Positions 1-8,214 of a stretch of DNA of 64,000 nucleotides are shown one piece after another; position 1 is the first letter of the stretch; each line of letters opens with the position of its first letter. The stretch spans positions 1 to 64,000 of the forward strand of contig NZ_JAJAQC010000041.1 of the NCBI RefSeq assembly GCF_027604915.1, read 5' to 3'. Source of the stretch: Streptomonospora mangrovi. GTDB taxonomy: Bacteria > Actinomycetota > Actinomycetes > Streptosporangiales > Streptosporangiaceae. The notes beneath the pieces are model-generated. The model ran no database searches. It was not told where the DNA came from and saw only the letters and a list, made by a program, of their open reading frames with translations. The position numbers and the translations under genes were made by a program.

Positions 1-37
1 CGGCCGCCGCGGTTGACCCTGCCGCGGCGTGAGTGTT

Positions 38-43
38 TAGGGT
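38..43 (+). promoter_or_regulatory. Leaderless-type -10 element (TAGGGT)
   Basis: TAGGGT is followed by seven bases and then the ATG at 51, so transcription would start on or next to the start codon. A TTGACC at 13-18 could be the -35, although the 19-base spacer is long. There is no Shine-Dalgarno sequence before the ATG. Confidence 0.45.
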
Positions 44-50
44 CCCCGGC

Positions 51-938
51 ATGAAGATCACCGTTGTGGACAGCCACTCCGCCATGAAGCGGGTGCTGAC
101 GGCCCCGGCCGCCGAGCGCCCCGCCCTGCTGCGGTCGATGCTCGAAACCGTCAAGGAGATGTACCGCCACGCCCCCGGCGAGGTCGACCTGGTGGCCCTG
201 CACCTCCAGTCCTCCGGGTTCCCACTGGACCGCGACGAGGAGCGCTGCCTGGCCGCGCTGGAGGCGCTGGCGGCGGCCGACGCCTGGGGCCGCCTGCGGC
301 GCGCGCTGGAGGGTGCCGCATCCCTGCTGGAGGCGGCGGCCCCGGAACTGGAGTTCCCCGACATCACCTTCCTGCTCGTGCTGGGCGACCCCGGCGACCC
401 CCTGTTCATGGAGACCAGCCTCGGCGTGACCGGCTTCGGGGGGATCTCCGGCCAGATCCTGGTCACGCTGTGGCCCTTCCCCGAGAACCTCGCGCGGCTG
501 GAGGCCACCGCCCTGCACGAACTGCACCACAACGTGCGCTTCGGGCCGGGCGGGGTGGTGTGGGACCCGGCGACGGTCACGGTCGGCGAGCATGTGGTCT
601 CCGAAGGGCTGGCCGACGCGTTCGCCCGCCAGGTGGTGGGCGACGACCTCGGCCGCACCCGCATCGGCGTGCCCCACCTCGGTGACGACGCGGTGTTCGC
701 CAAGCTGGCGTCGGGGTTCGACGTGACCGGCATGCACAACTTCCCCGCCTGGGTGCACGGCGACGCCATCGCCGAGCGGCTGGGGGTGGAGCCGGTGGGG
801 CTGCCGACCGGGGCCGGTTACGCCGTGGGCAACCGGCTGGCCGACGCCTACCTGGCGGCCACCGGGCAGACGGCGGCCCAGGCCGTGCACGCCCCCGCCG
901 CCGACGTCATCGCCACCGCGCTGGGCCGCCGCGGCTGA
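51..938 (+). CDS. DUF2268-type putative zinc-dependent protease
   Basis: This 295-residue protein has a zinc-peptidase signature: HELHH near residues 155-159, followed about 27 residues later by a VSEGLADAF segment whose Glu could be the third metal ligand. That layout fits the DUF2268 (YjaZ-like, predicted Zn-protease) family. No signal peptide or membrane segment is visible, so it is probably cytoplasmic; the substrate is unknown. An in-frame GTG at 33 is possible, but the ATG at 51 is preferred because a TAGGGT -10 lies seven bases before it. It is monocistronic, with a long non-coding stretch downstream. Family assignment is reasonably firm; activity is inferred. Confidence 0.8.
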   Translation: MKITVVDSHSAMKRVLTAPAAERPALLRSMLETVKEMYRHAPGEVDLVALHLQSSGFPLDRDEERCLAALEALAAADAWGRLRRALEGAASLLEAAAPELEFPDITFLLVLGDPGDPLFMETSLGVTGFGGISGQILVTLWPFPENLARLEATALHELHHNVRFGPGGVVWDPATVTVGEHVVSEGLADAFARQVVGDDLGRTRIGVPHLGDDAVFAKLASGFDVTGMHNFPAWVHGDAIAERLGVEPVGLPTGAGYAVGNRLADAYLAATGQTAAQAVHAPAADVIATALGRRG

Positions 939-1811
939 GCACCGGACCGGCGCGCCGCAGGGGGACACAGGAGAACGCAGGGGGCGCAGGGGGCGGCGCC
1001 GCTCTGCCAGGAGCGCGGGGACGGCGTGGAGGAGGAGTCGGTGCGGCGGGCGCGGGAGGCCGGCCGCGCCGGCGGTACCGGTGGACACGAGGGGGACCTC
1101 GGGGGCGGACGCTCCTGGCGGCCAGGAAGGCCCGCGCCCCGGTCAGTGGACCCGGGCCGGGGCGGGCGCCATTTCGGGACGGAAGCGCCGCACGCCCCGG
1201 CCGTACCCCTCGTCGCGCCGGTGGACGGGACAACTGCCCACCGGGGGGAGCGTCCTGCGGCTCCCCGGACCGGCACCGTCGGCTCCCCCCGAGCCGTGCG
1301 GCACCGGCCGTGCGGACGGCCGGCGCGTCGAAGCGCCCGCCGCCCGGGGCGGTCCGGGTGCCCCCTGTGGGGTTCGCACCCGCACGCCGGAGAGGCCCTC
1401 GACTCTCCGCTGTGCGTGCACCGTCCCGGCTAACCGCCCCGGCCCCGATCATGCACAGGGATCGCCAAGGAATTTCCAACCCCGCCACCGCCTGCGGCAA
1501 CGCCGCGGATTGGGCGCGGGCGCGTGATCCGGGTGCGGCCGGTCCGCGCTCCACCGGGTCCTGACCCCGCCTTGACCCGCGCCCGACCGAGCGGGCCGCG
1601 CGCTCGCGGCCCGCTGGGCGACCGCCGCCCCGTCCCGCGCGGCCGCTCCCCCGCCCCCGCGCCGGATCCCGCCCCTCCCCGCCGCGCGGCGGCCGCCGGG
1701 CCGGGCGGCGGAGGCGCCCGCGCGCGGCCGCGCTTTTACCCGTAGCTGACCGACCCGGCGCCTGCCTTACCGTGGACCGGCCGGCCGGCGGCCCCCAGAA
1801 CCCCTGCCATT

Positions 1812-1892
1812 ACGGGCTTTCACCCGCGTAACGCAGATCACGGGAACATCAACGCTCTCCCGGGATTTCGCAAAGCACATGCCGTGTTCCAG
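1812..1892 (+). repeat. 81-bp imperfect direct repeat, copy 1
   Basis: This copy aligns without gaps to 2028-2108, with 65 of 81 positions identical (about 80%). Shared blocks include ATCACGGGAA and GGGATTTCGCAAAG. The two copies are offset by 216 bp and lie in the leader of the drug exporter gene. Confidence 0.75.
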
Positions 1893-2027
1893 CCCCCGTG
1901 ACCCCATTCGTGGGGTTCGCGGCACCACTCGTGACCTGGCGGCGGACCGGCTTTACCGGACGCTGACCGGTGGATCGGGCGAATCGCCCCGTGCGGGCCG
2001 TCACAGGCCCCGGAAATCCCCGCAGAC

Positions 2028-2108
2028 ACGGGCTTTCTCCCACGTAATTCACATCACGGGAAGATCAACGGCACCTCGGGATTTCGCAAAGGGAGTGCCG
2101 TGTTGCAG
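2028..2108 (+). repeat. 81-bp imperfect direct repeat, copy 2
   Basis: Second copy of the element at 1812-1892, ending 109 bp before the exporter start codon. Conserved blocks with a diverged centre suggest a duplicated binding site or leader element rather than a duplicated gene; neither copy encodes a plausible protein. Confidence 0.75.
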
Positions 2109-2217
2109 GCCAGGTGACCCCGTTCTGGGGCACCGGGCACCGGCCCTCGGGTCTCTCGCGGTGCCGCATCTCCTTTACCTCGTTCGCAGTCACTTCGTCC
2201 TGCCTGCTGGAGTCTTA

Positions 2218-3492
2218 GTGAGCCTTACCGCTGTGCGTTCGCGCCTCGGGACCACCCGAGCCCAGGTGCCGACTCAGCGCGCCAACCAGTCCGCCGACCG
2301 CCCGCGCCGCTCCGTCGTGCTGCTCGTGTTCATCCTGGGGGTCCTGTCCGCGACCAGCTCGCTGGCCACCGACCTCTACCTGCCGGCGTTCCCGGAGATC
2401 GCCGCGGACCTGAAGGCGCCCGAGTCGCAGATCCAGCTCACGCTGACCGCCGTGATGGTCGGCCTGGCCCTCGGCCAGCTCGTGATCGGTCCGCTCAGTG
2501 ACCAGCTCGGCCGCCGCAAGCCCCTGCTGGTGGGGATCGCGGTGTTCGCCGCCACGTCGTTCCTGTGCATGGTGGTGCAGTCGGCCGAGGTGTTCAGCCT
2601 CGTCCGGTTCGTGCAGGGCCTCGCGGCCGCCGCCGGCATGGTGATCTCCCGGGCCGTGGTCCGCGACACCTTCGACGGCGACTCCGCGGCGAAGTTCTTC
2701 TCGCGGCTGGTGCTGCTGGTGGGCCTGGCCCCGATGCTCGGCCCGCTGCTGGGCGGCCAGCTCCTGCTGATGGGTCCCTGGCAGCTCATCTTCGCCGTGC
2801 TCGGCGCCTCCGGCCTGGCCGGGTTCGCCCTGGTGCTGTTCGGCCTGCCCGAGAGCCTGCCCGTCGAGGACCGCACCCGCCAGCACCCGGGCCAGATGCT
2901 GCGGCAGTTCGGCCACCTGGTGGTCAACCCCCGGTTCATCGGCCCGACCCTGACCATGGCGCTCAGCTTCGCCATGAGCTTCACCTACATCTCGGCGTTC
3001 TCCTTCGTCTCCCAGTCGGAGTTCGACGCCACCCCGCAGCAGTTCAGCCTGATCTTCGGGATCAACACGCTCGGCATGATCCTGGGCAACCAGGTCAACG
3101 CCGCGCTGATCGGCAAGGTGCACACCACCCGCCGCCTGCTGTACGGGCTGTTCGGCGCGGCGGCCAGCGTGGCGCTGCTGCTGGCGCTGGACGTCTCGGG
3201 CCTGGCCACGCTGGTGACGGTGACGGCGGTGCTGTTCGTGATGATGTTCTTCACCGGCCTGATCTCGCCCAACGCCACCACGCTGGCGATCGTCAGCCAG
3301 CCCGCCTCCGCGGCGGGCAGCGCCTCGGCGCTGCTGGGCACGCTCCAGTTCGCGCTGGGCGGCACCATCGCGGCGGCGGCCGGCCTGCACGGCGGCACGA
3401 CGATGACCAGCATGACCCTGGTCATGCTCGGCACGGCGGTGGCCGCGGCGGCGGTGTTCGTCGTGGTGGCGGTGCGCGGTCACGCCAAGTAG
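2218..3492 (+). CDS. Bcr/CflA-family multidrug efflux MFS transporter
   Basis: A 424-residue inner-membrane protein with about 12 hydrophobic segments. TM1 is followed by ATDLYLPAFPEIAADL, the hallmark of the Bcr/CflA branch of drug:H+ antiporters, and the TM2-TM3 loop carries the MFS motif (GPLSDQLGRRKPLL). It probably exports drugs by proton antiport. The GTG at 2218 is chosen because GGAG lies five bases upstream and the first hydrophobic segment follows after about 30 residues; the open frame extends further upstream but has no coding character. The unusual feature is its long leader with two copies of an 81-bp element. The substrate cannot be read from sequence. Confidence 0.9.
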   Translation: MSLTAVRSRLGTTRAQVPTQRANQSADRPRRSVVLLVFILGVLSATSSLATDLYLPAFPEIAADLKAPESQIQLTLTAVMVGLALGQLVIGPLSDQLGRRKPLLVGIAVFAATSFLCMVVQSAEVFSLVRFVQGLAAAAGMVISRAVVRDTFDGDSAAKFFSRLVLLVGLAPMLGPLLGGQLLLMGPWQLIFAVLGASGLAGFALVLFGLPESLPVEDRTRQHPGQMLRQFGHLVVNPRFIGPTLTMALSFAMSFTYISAFSFVSQSEFDATPQQFSLIFGINTLGMILGNQVNAALIGKVHTTRRLLYGLFGAAASVALLLALDVSGLATLVTVTAVLFVMMFFTGLISPNATTLAIVSQPASAAGSASALLGTLQFALGGTIAAAAGLHGGTTMTSMTLVMLGTAVAAAAVFVVVAVRGHAK

Positions 3493-3496
3493 GACC

Positions 3497-3518
3497 GGGG
3501 CCGCCTCCGCGCGGCCCC
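3497..3518 (+). terminator. GC hairpin downstream of the MFS gene
   Basis: GGGGCCGC and GCGGCCCC form a perfect 8-bp stem around a 6-nt loop, starting five bases after the MFS stop codon. There is no U-tract, as is common in actinobacteria. Confidence 0.6.
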
Positions 3519-3711
3519 GCCCGCCGGCCCGCCCCGGCCGGCTCCCCCGCACGCAGCGCCCGTCCGGCGCAGGGCCACCCGGCCCGCCGGGCGGGCGCTG
3601 TGCTGTCTGGAGGTGCTGTCCGGCGGGGCTGTCCGGGAGTGCTGCCCGGCGGTGCGGTGCGGGTGTGCCGTGCGGGGCGGCCCCGCCCGCCCGCGCCCTC
3701 TTGGGCCCGGA

Positions 3712-4434
3712 CTAGCCCGCCCGGTCGGGGGCCGCGACCTGGATGCCCAGCGAGCCCAGCAGCATGCCGGCCTGCTCGGGCGAGACGGTGGCGCCGCGCA
3801 GGGCGACCGCGTCGGAGAGGCGGACCTCGCCGAGGTCGGCGCCGCGCAGGTCGGCGCCGTCGAAGTCGGCGCCCGCCAGGACCGCGCCGCGCAGGCGGCT
3901 GTCGTGCCACACGGTGGCGCGCAGGTCGGCCTTGGTGAGGTCGGCGTCGTCCAGGCGCAGGCCGTGCAGCTCCTGGCCGCGCAGGTTGAGCCCCTTGAGG
4001 CGGGCCAGCATGAGGTTGCAGCGCACAAAGGCGTAGCCCAGGCCGCGGCTGCCGCCCAGCGCCGCGCCGGTGAGGCGGCAGCCGGTGAACACGGTGTCGG
4101 TGAGGACCGCCCCCGCCCACCCGGTGTTGGCGAGGTCGACGCGGTCGAAGGCGGCCTCGGCGCACTCGGCGCCGGTGAAGACCGCGCCCGGCGCGCCGCC
4201 GCCCGACCAGCGGGAGCCGTCGAGGGCGGCGCCGGTGAGCTGGGCGCCGTCCAGCCGGCAGTCGGTGAACACGGCGTCGATGAGGTGGGCCCCGCTCAGG
4301 TCGGCCTCGCGCAGGTCGCAGCCGACGAAGGCGCGGGGGTGGGCGGAGGCGGCGGCGAGGGCGTCGCGCAGGTCGCGCCCGGCGAGGTCGGCGCCGCTCA
4401 CCTCGCCGCCGGTGCTCAGGTCGGGGTCGGTCAT
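3712..4434 (-). CDS. Pentapeptide-repeat protein
   Basis: A 240-residue protein built of A(D/N)LXX-type repeats, for example GADLAGRDLRDAL near residue 15, CDLREADLSGAHL near 40 and FDGADLRGADLGEVRLSDAV near 190. Such repeats fold as a right-handed quadrilateral beta-helix. Some family members (Qnr, MfpA) mimic DNA and protect gyrase, but most have no known role, and nothing here allows a specific call. There is no signal peptide. The start has no ribosome binding site; TAGCGT six bases upstream (4441-4446) suggests a leaderless mRNA. The gene is convergent with the exporter across a short gap of 219 bases. Confidence 0.88.
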   Translation of the reverse strand: MTDPDLSTGGEVSGADLAGRDLRDALAAASAHPRAFVGCDLREADLSGAHLIDAVFTDCRLDGAQLTGAALDGSRWSGGGAPGAVFTGAECAEAAFDRVDLANTGWAGAVLTDTVFTGCRLTGAALGGSRGLGYAFVRCNLMLARLKGLNLRGQELHGLRLDDADLTKADLRATVWHDSRLRGAVLAGADFDGADLRGADLGEVRLSDAVALRGATVSPEQAGMLLGSLGIQVAAPDRAG

Positions 4435-4440
4435 GGCGGA

Positions 4441-4446
4441 ACGCTA
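4441..4446 (-). promoter_or_regulatory. Leaderless-type -10 element (TAGCGT)
   Basis: TAGCGT on the minus strand is separated by six bases from the ATG of the pentapeptide-repeat gene. No good -35 was found. Confidence 0.4.
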
Positions 4447-4531
4447 CCGGCCGCCGCCGACACCTTTGCCCGCCGCGCGCCCGCGCCCCGCCCCCGTGCC
4501 TCCTGCCCCCCGGCCTGGCAGTTGCGAGGGG

Positions 4532-6166
4532 TCAGCGGTGCAGGCGCAGCGCGAGGAACAGGTCGACGCGGTGCTCCAGGCTGCTGAGGTCGCGGCCGGT
4601 CAGCTCCTCGATGCGGCCAATGCGGTAGCGCAGCGTGTTGACGTGGATGTGCATGGCCGAGGCGCAGCGCTGCCAGGAGCCGGAGTAGCGCAGGAAGCGC
4701 TCCAGGGTGGCCAGCAGGTCCGAGCGGTGGGCGCGGTCGTAGGCCAGCAGCGGCCCCAGGAGGCGGTCGCGGTAGGCGGCGCGGACCTCCTCGGGCACGG
4801 CCGACAGCAGCAGCTCGTGGGAGTCCAGTTCGGCGCCGGTGGCCACGACGGCGCGGCCCGGCCGCATCTCGGCGAGGCGGCGGGCGTGGCGGGCCTCGGC
4901 CGCCGCGCCGCGCAGGTCGGCGACCCCGGTCACGGCCGCGCTGACCCCGGCGGCCAGCCGGTGGTCGAGCAGTCGGGACTCCAGCGCCGCCGCGCCCTCG
5001 GCCAGGTGCCGGCGCAACCGGTCCGGGCCGCCGGGAGCGGGTGCCGCGCCCGGGTGGCCCGGCTCGCCCGCGCCGCCCGTATCGGCGCGCGGCGCGTCCT
5101 CGGCCACCGGGACCACGGCGAAGGCGGGGTCGGCGCCGGTCACGGCCGCGCCGGGCCAGGCGGCCAGCAGTTCGGCGAGCACCCGCCGCGCCAGGTCGGG
5201 CTCGGCGGGCGCGGGCAGCAGCGCGGCCTCGACCACGGCGTGGGGGGTGCGGGCGCGCTCCTTCTCGTCGGGCGGCCCGGCCACGCGCAGGAGCGCCGCC
5301 ACCTCCTCGAACCGCTGGGCGGCCAGCAGCCGGGGCAGGCCCTCCAGGTGGCGCGCGGCGTCGGCGGCGCGCTGCTCCACGCGGTTGCGGGCCAGGGCGG
5401 CGATGGCGGCGAGGTGGTCCACCGACTCGCGCACGTCGGCGGGCCAGCGGGCGGGGTCGCCCTCGCAGACCAGCAGCCAGCCCGCCAGCGGGTGCCACTC
5501 GCGGGTGCGCACGGGCAGCACGGTGAGGCGGCGGGCGGGCGCGCCCTCGGCGGCGGCGAGGTCCAGGGTGCGCGTGCCGGGGCGGACCGGGGTCTGGGCG
5601 GCCACGCGCAGGCGTTCGCGCTCGCCCAGCGCGGGACCGCCGGAGGCCAGCAGGCGGCCGGTGGTGGAGACCACCCAGCAGGCCAGGCGGGCCTGGGCGG
5701 CCGCCGCCGCGAAGACGCCGGGCAGGTCGGCGCCGCCGGCGAGTTCGGCCAGCAGGCGGCGGTGGCGTTCGCGGGTGCGGGCGGCCCCGTCGTCGCGTTC
5801 GGCGTCGAGGGCGCGGCGGACCTCCTCGGTGACGGCGGCGAACGAGGTCTCGGCCGGGACCTCGACCAGCGGCAGGCCGTGCTCGGCGCAGGCGGCGACC
5901 AGGTCGGGCGGGACCTCGCCCAGCGCGGTGCCCGCGCCCACGCAGGCCGCGCCGGCGCCGGCGAGCGCGCGGACGAACTCCGCGGAGTCCTCGGGGCGGC
6001 GCCGCCACATCATGCCGGTCAGCACGAGTTCGCCGCCGGAGAGGTAGCGCTCGGGGTGCAGCAGGTCGGTGGTGGCCACCCCCGAGACGGCGCGGTCGGC
6101 CGGTTCGCCGCCGCCCAGCAGCCGCAGCTTCAGGTGCGGCACCGCGACCAGGTCGCTGATGCGCAT
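4532..6166 (-). CDS. pucR: PucR-family transcriptional regulator of purine catabolism
   Basis: A 544-residue regulator with an N-terminal PucR domain (about residues 1-125), a central GGDEF-like/effector region and a C-terminal helix-turn-helix of the HTH_30 type (near 490-540), recognisable by LERFLRYSGSWQRCASAMHI followed by VNTLRYRIGRIEELTG. Proteins of this type activate or repress purine-degradation genes. It is transcribed divergently from the xanthine dehydrogenase operon, separated by about 290 bp holding a perfect AT-rich inverted repeat at 6258-6273, the obvious candidate operator. The protein matches the usual family length. Regulation of the neighbouring operon is inferred from orientation and family. 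Confidence 0.9.
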   Translation of the reverse strand: MRISDLVAVPHLKLRLLGGGEPADRAVSGVATTDLLHPERYLSGGELVLTGMMWRRRPEDSAEFVRALAGAGAACVGAGTALGEVPPDLVAACAEHGLPLVEVPAETSFAAVTEEVRRALDAERDDGAARTRERHRRLLAELAGGADLPGVFAAAAAQARLACWVVSTTGRLLASGGPALGERERLRVAAQTPVRPGTRTLDLAAAEGAPARRLTVLPVRTREWHPLAGWLLVCEGDPARWPADVRESVDHLAAIAALARNRVEQRAADAARHLEGLPRLLAAQRFEEVAALLRVAGPPDEKERARTPHAVVEAALLPAPAEPDLARRVLAELLAAWPGAAVTGADPAFAVVPVAEDAPRADTGGAGEPGHPGAAPAPGGPDRLRRHLAEGAAALESRLLDHRLAAGVSAAVTGVADLRGAAAEARHARRLAEMRPGRAVVATGAELDSHELLLSAVPEEVRAAYRDRLLGPLLAYDRAHRSDLLATLERFLRYSGSWQRCASAMHIHVNTLRYRIGRIEELTGRDLSSLEHRVDLFLALRLHR

Positions 6167-6257
6167 CGGCGCCCTCCTCCCCGCCTCGCGCGCCCGCCCG
6201 CGTGGGCGCGGTGTGCGGTGCGCGCGGCGTGGCGGACAACGTTAGCCCACGTGTGAA

Positions 6258-6273
6258 TTGTAGAAAACTACAA
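6258..6273. promoter_or_regulatory. Candidate PucR operator (TTGTAG-AAAA-CTACAA)
   Basis: A perfect inverted repeat, TTGTAGAAAACTACAA, stands out as an AT-rich island in very GC-rich surroundings. It lies between pucR and the divergent xanthine dehydrogenase operon. The position suits a shared regulator site; that it binds PucR is inference. Confidence 0.6.
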
Positions 6274-6456
6274 GGAACCGCCGCGGGCCGCTCACGCACT
6301 TCAGGGGTTCGGGCGCTGGCCGGGCGGCGGTCGGGGGCGGTTCACTGCCATCACCGGTCGCGGCGGCGGTGCGCCCCGGGGAGACGGACGGGAAGACGGG
6401 TCCCGGGCGCCCGCCGCCGCGGCCGGGGACTCCGGCGGTCGGCGAGGGGTGGGCGT

Positions 6457-7317
6457 GTGGACTTTCTGAGCCCGGACACCTGGGCCGGGGCGCTGGCCGC
6501 CAAGGCGGCGCGGCCCGAGGCGGTGCCGGTCATGGGCGGCACCGACGTGATGGTGGAGCTGAACCTGGGCCGACGGCGGCCGCACGCCCTGCTGGACCTC
6601 ACGCGGGTCCCCGAACTCGCGCGGTGGGGCGCCGAGGACGGGTACACGCGGGTGGGCGCGGGTGTGTCCTACACCCGCCTGGTCGAGCGCGTGGGCTCCC
6701 GCGCCCCGGCGCTGGCCGCCGCCGCCCGGTCGGTGGCCTCGCCGCAGATCCGCAACCGGGGCTCGGTGGGGGGCAACCTCGGCGGCGCCTCGCCGGCCGG
6801 CGACTGCCATCCGCCGCTGCTGGCCGCCGGCGCGCTGGTGGAGCTGGCCTCGGCGGCGGGCGTGCGGCGGGTGCCCGCGAGCGAGTTCTACCTGGGGCCG
6901 GGGCGCACCGTGCGGCGGGAGGACGAACTGGTGGCGGCGGTGCTGGTGCCCGAGCCGCGCGGACCGCAGGTGTTCGCCAAGGTGGGGCCGCGCAACGCCA
7001 TGGTGATCGCCGTGGTGTCGTTCGCGCTGGCGCTGGACGTCGCCGCGCGGCGGGCGGGCACGGGGATCGGGTCGGCGGGGCCGACCCCGCTGCGGGCGCG
7101 GGCCGCCGAGGAGTTCCTGGCGCGGGAGTTCGACTGGGCGGGCGGCGCGGACCCCTCCCCCGAGGCGGCGCGGCGCTTCGGCGACCTGGTGGCCGGCGCC
7201 GCGCGGCCCATCGACGACGTGCGCGGCAGCGCCGCCTACCGCCGGCACGCGCTGGCGGTGCTGGCGCGGCGGGCGTGGGCGCGGTGCGCCGCCGAGGTGC
7301 GCGGGGGCGGCGTCTGA
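6457..7317 (+). CDS. Xanthine dehydrogenase FAD-binding subunit (CoxM-like)
   Basis: A 286-residue medium subunit of a molybdenum hydroxylase. FAD-binding signatures are visible: MGGTDVMVELNLG near residue 26 and ATSPQIRNRGSVGGNLG-like sequence near 90-105 (read here as ASPQIRNRGSVGGNLG). It passes electrons from the FeS subunit to NAD or another acceptor. GTG 6457 is chosen because GAGGGGTGG precedes it and the protein then aligns with the family from its first residues. The stop codon overlaps the next start (TGATG), so translation is coupled to the FeS subunit. It is first in the operon FAD, FeS, deaminase, Mo. Confidence 0.9.
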   Translation: MDFLSPDTWAGALAAKAARPEAVPVMGGTDVMVELNLGRRRPHALLDLTRVPELARWGAEDGYTRVGAGVSYTRLVERVGSRAPALAAAARSVASPQIRNRGSVGGNLGGASPAGDCHPPLLAAGALVELASAAGVRRVPASEFYLGPGRTVRREDELVAAVLVPEPRGPQVFAKVGPRNAMVIAVVSFALALDVAARRAGTGIGSAGPTPLRARAAEEFLAREFDWAGGADPSPEAARRFGDLVAGAARPIDDVRGSAAYRRHALAVLARRAWARCAAEVRGGGV

Positions 7318-8012
7318 TGCGCGTGGAGTTCACCGTGAACGGGCACGCGGTCGCGGCCGACGACGTGTGGCCCGGCGAGAGCCTGCTGTTCGTGCTGCGG
7401 GAGCGGCTGGGCCTGCCGGGCAGCAAGAACGCCTGCGAGCAGGGCGAGTGCGGGTCGTGCACGGTCTACCTGGACGACGTGACGGTGTGCGCGTGCCTGG
7501 TGGCCGCCGGGCAGGCGGCGGGGCGGCGGGTGCGCACCGTGGAGGGTCTGGCGGCCCAGCCCGCCAGGGCGGGGGCGGGTGCCGCCGGAGCGGACGGAGG
7601 GGTCGGAGAGGCCGGAGGGATCGGCGCGGACGGGCGGGCCGGAGGTGCCGCAGTGGCGGCAGGGCCGGGGAGCGCACTCGGCGCACGCGGGGACACGGCG
7701 GCGGGCGGCGCGGCGGGTGCCGACACCGGGCAGCGGGATCCGGACGCCGAACGACTGAGCCCGGTGCAGCGGGCGTTCCTGGAGGAGGGGGCGGTGCAGT
7801 GCGGGTTCTGCACGCCGGGCCTGCTGGTGCAGGCCCACGACCTGGTCGCCCGCACGGTGGGCGCCGGCGGACCGGTGCCCGGCGACGCGCACATCCGCGA
7901 GGCGCTGGCGGGCAACCTGTGCCGCTGCACCGGCTACCAGGCGATCGTCGCGGCCGTGCGCCGGGCCGCCGAGCGGGAGCACGCGCGCCTGGCCGGCCAA
8001 GAGCGGCCGTGA
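7317..8012 (+). CDS. Xanthine dehydrogenase [2Fe-2S] subunit (CoxS-like) with a long linker insert
   Basis: A 231-residue small subunit. The plant-ferredoxin-type cluster is formed by CEQGECGSC near residues 40-48 and a Cys in VCAC near 60; the second [2Fe-2S] domain has CGFC near 160 and CRC near 202. Between the domains (about residues 80-145) is a roughly 65-residue Gly/Ala-rich, repetitive stretch not found in a typical 150-170-residue family member. All cluster ligands are present, so the protein should work. It relays electrons from the Mo centre to FAD. Confidence 0.92.
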   Translation: MRVEFTVNGHAVAADDVWPGESLLFVLRERLGLPGSKNACEQGECGSCTVYLDDVTVCACLVAAGQAAGRRVRTVEGLAAQPARAGAGAAGADGGVGEAGGIGADGRAGGAAVAAGPGSALGARGDTAAGGAAGADTGQRDPDAERLSPVQRAFLEEGAVQCGFCTPGLLVQAHDLVARTVGAGGPVPGDAHIREALAGNLCRCTGYQAIVAAVRRAAEREHARLAGQERP

Positions 8013-8214
8013 GCCGCCGCCCGGGGCGCCCGCGCACCGGTGGGCGCGGCGGGGGCCGGGCCGGCGCCGTGCCCTCAGCGGGCCGCTGGTCGCGCCACGC
8101 CAGGGGCCCGGCGTGACCGGCCTGCGGGGGCCGGGCGCGGGTGGGTAGGCGGGTACGGGAGCACAGCAGTCGAAAGGGGCGCCCACGGGCGCGGTGGACG
8201 AAGGGAGACGGGCG
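8013..8214. other. Intergenic gap inside the purine operon
   Basis: A 202-bp gap between the FeS subunit and deaminase genes. It is GC-rich with no clear hairpin or promoter. The genes on either side are probably still co-transcribed. Confidence 0.4.

Larger units (their letters stand above)
939..2217. other. Long non-coding region with a duplicated element
   Basis: About 1.28 kb without a believable gene. Apparent reading frames here are Arg/Pro-rich, overlap on both strands and resemble no family. The right half carries the 81-bp duplication listed separately. The left part (939-1740) shows only GC-rich sequence. I see no tRNA or recognisable riboswitch. Confidence 0.6.

Noticed and set aside
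1026-1745. Several overlapping frames in the first non-coding region
   Set aside because: Arg/Pro-rich on both strands, no ribosome site, no recognisable domain.
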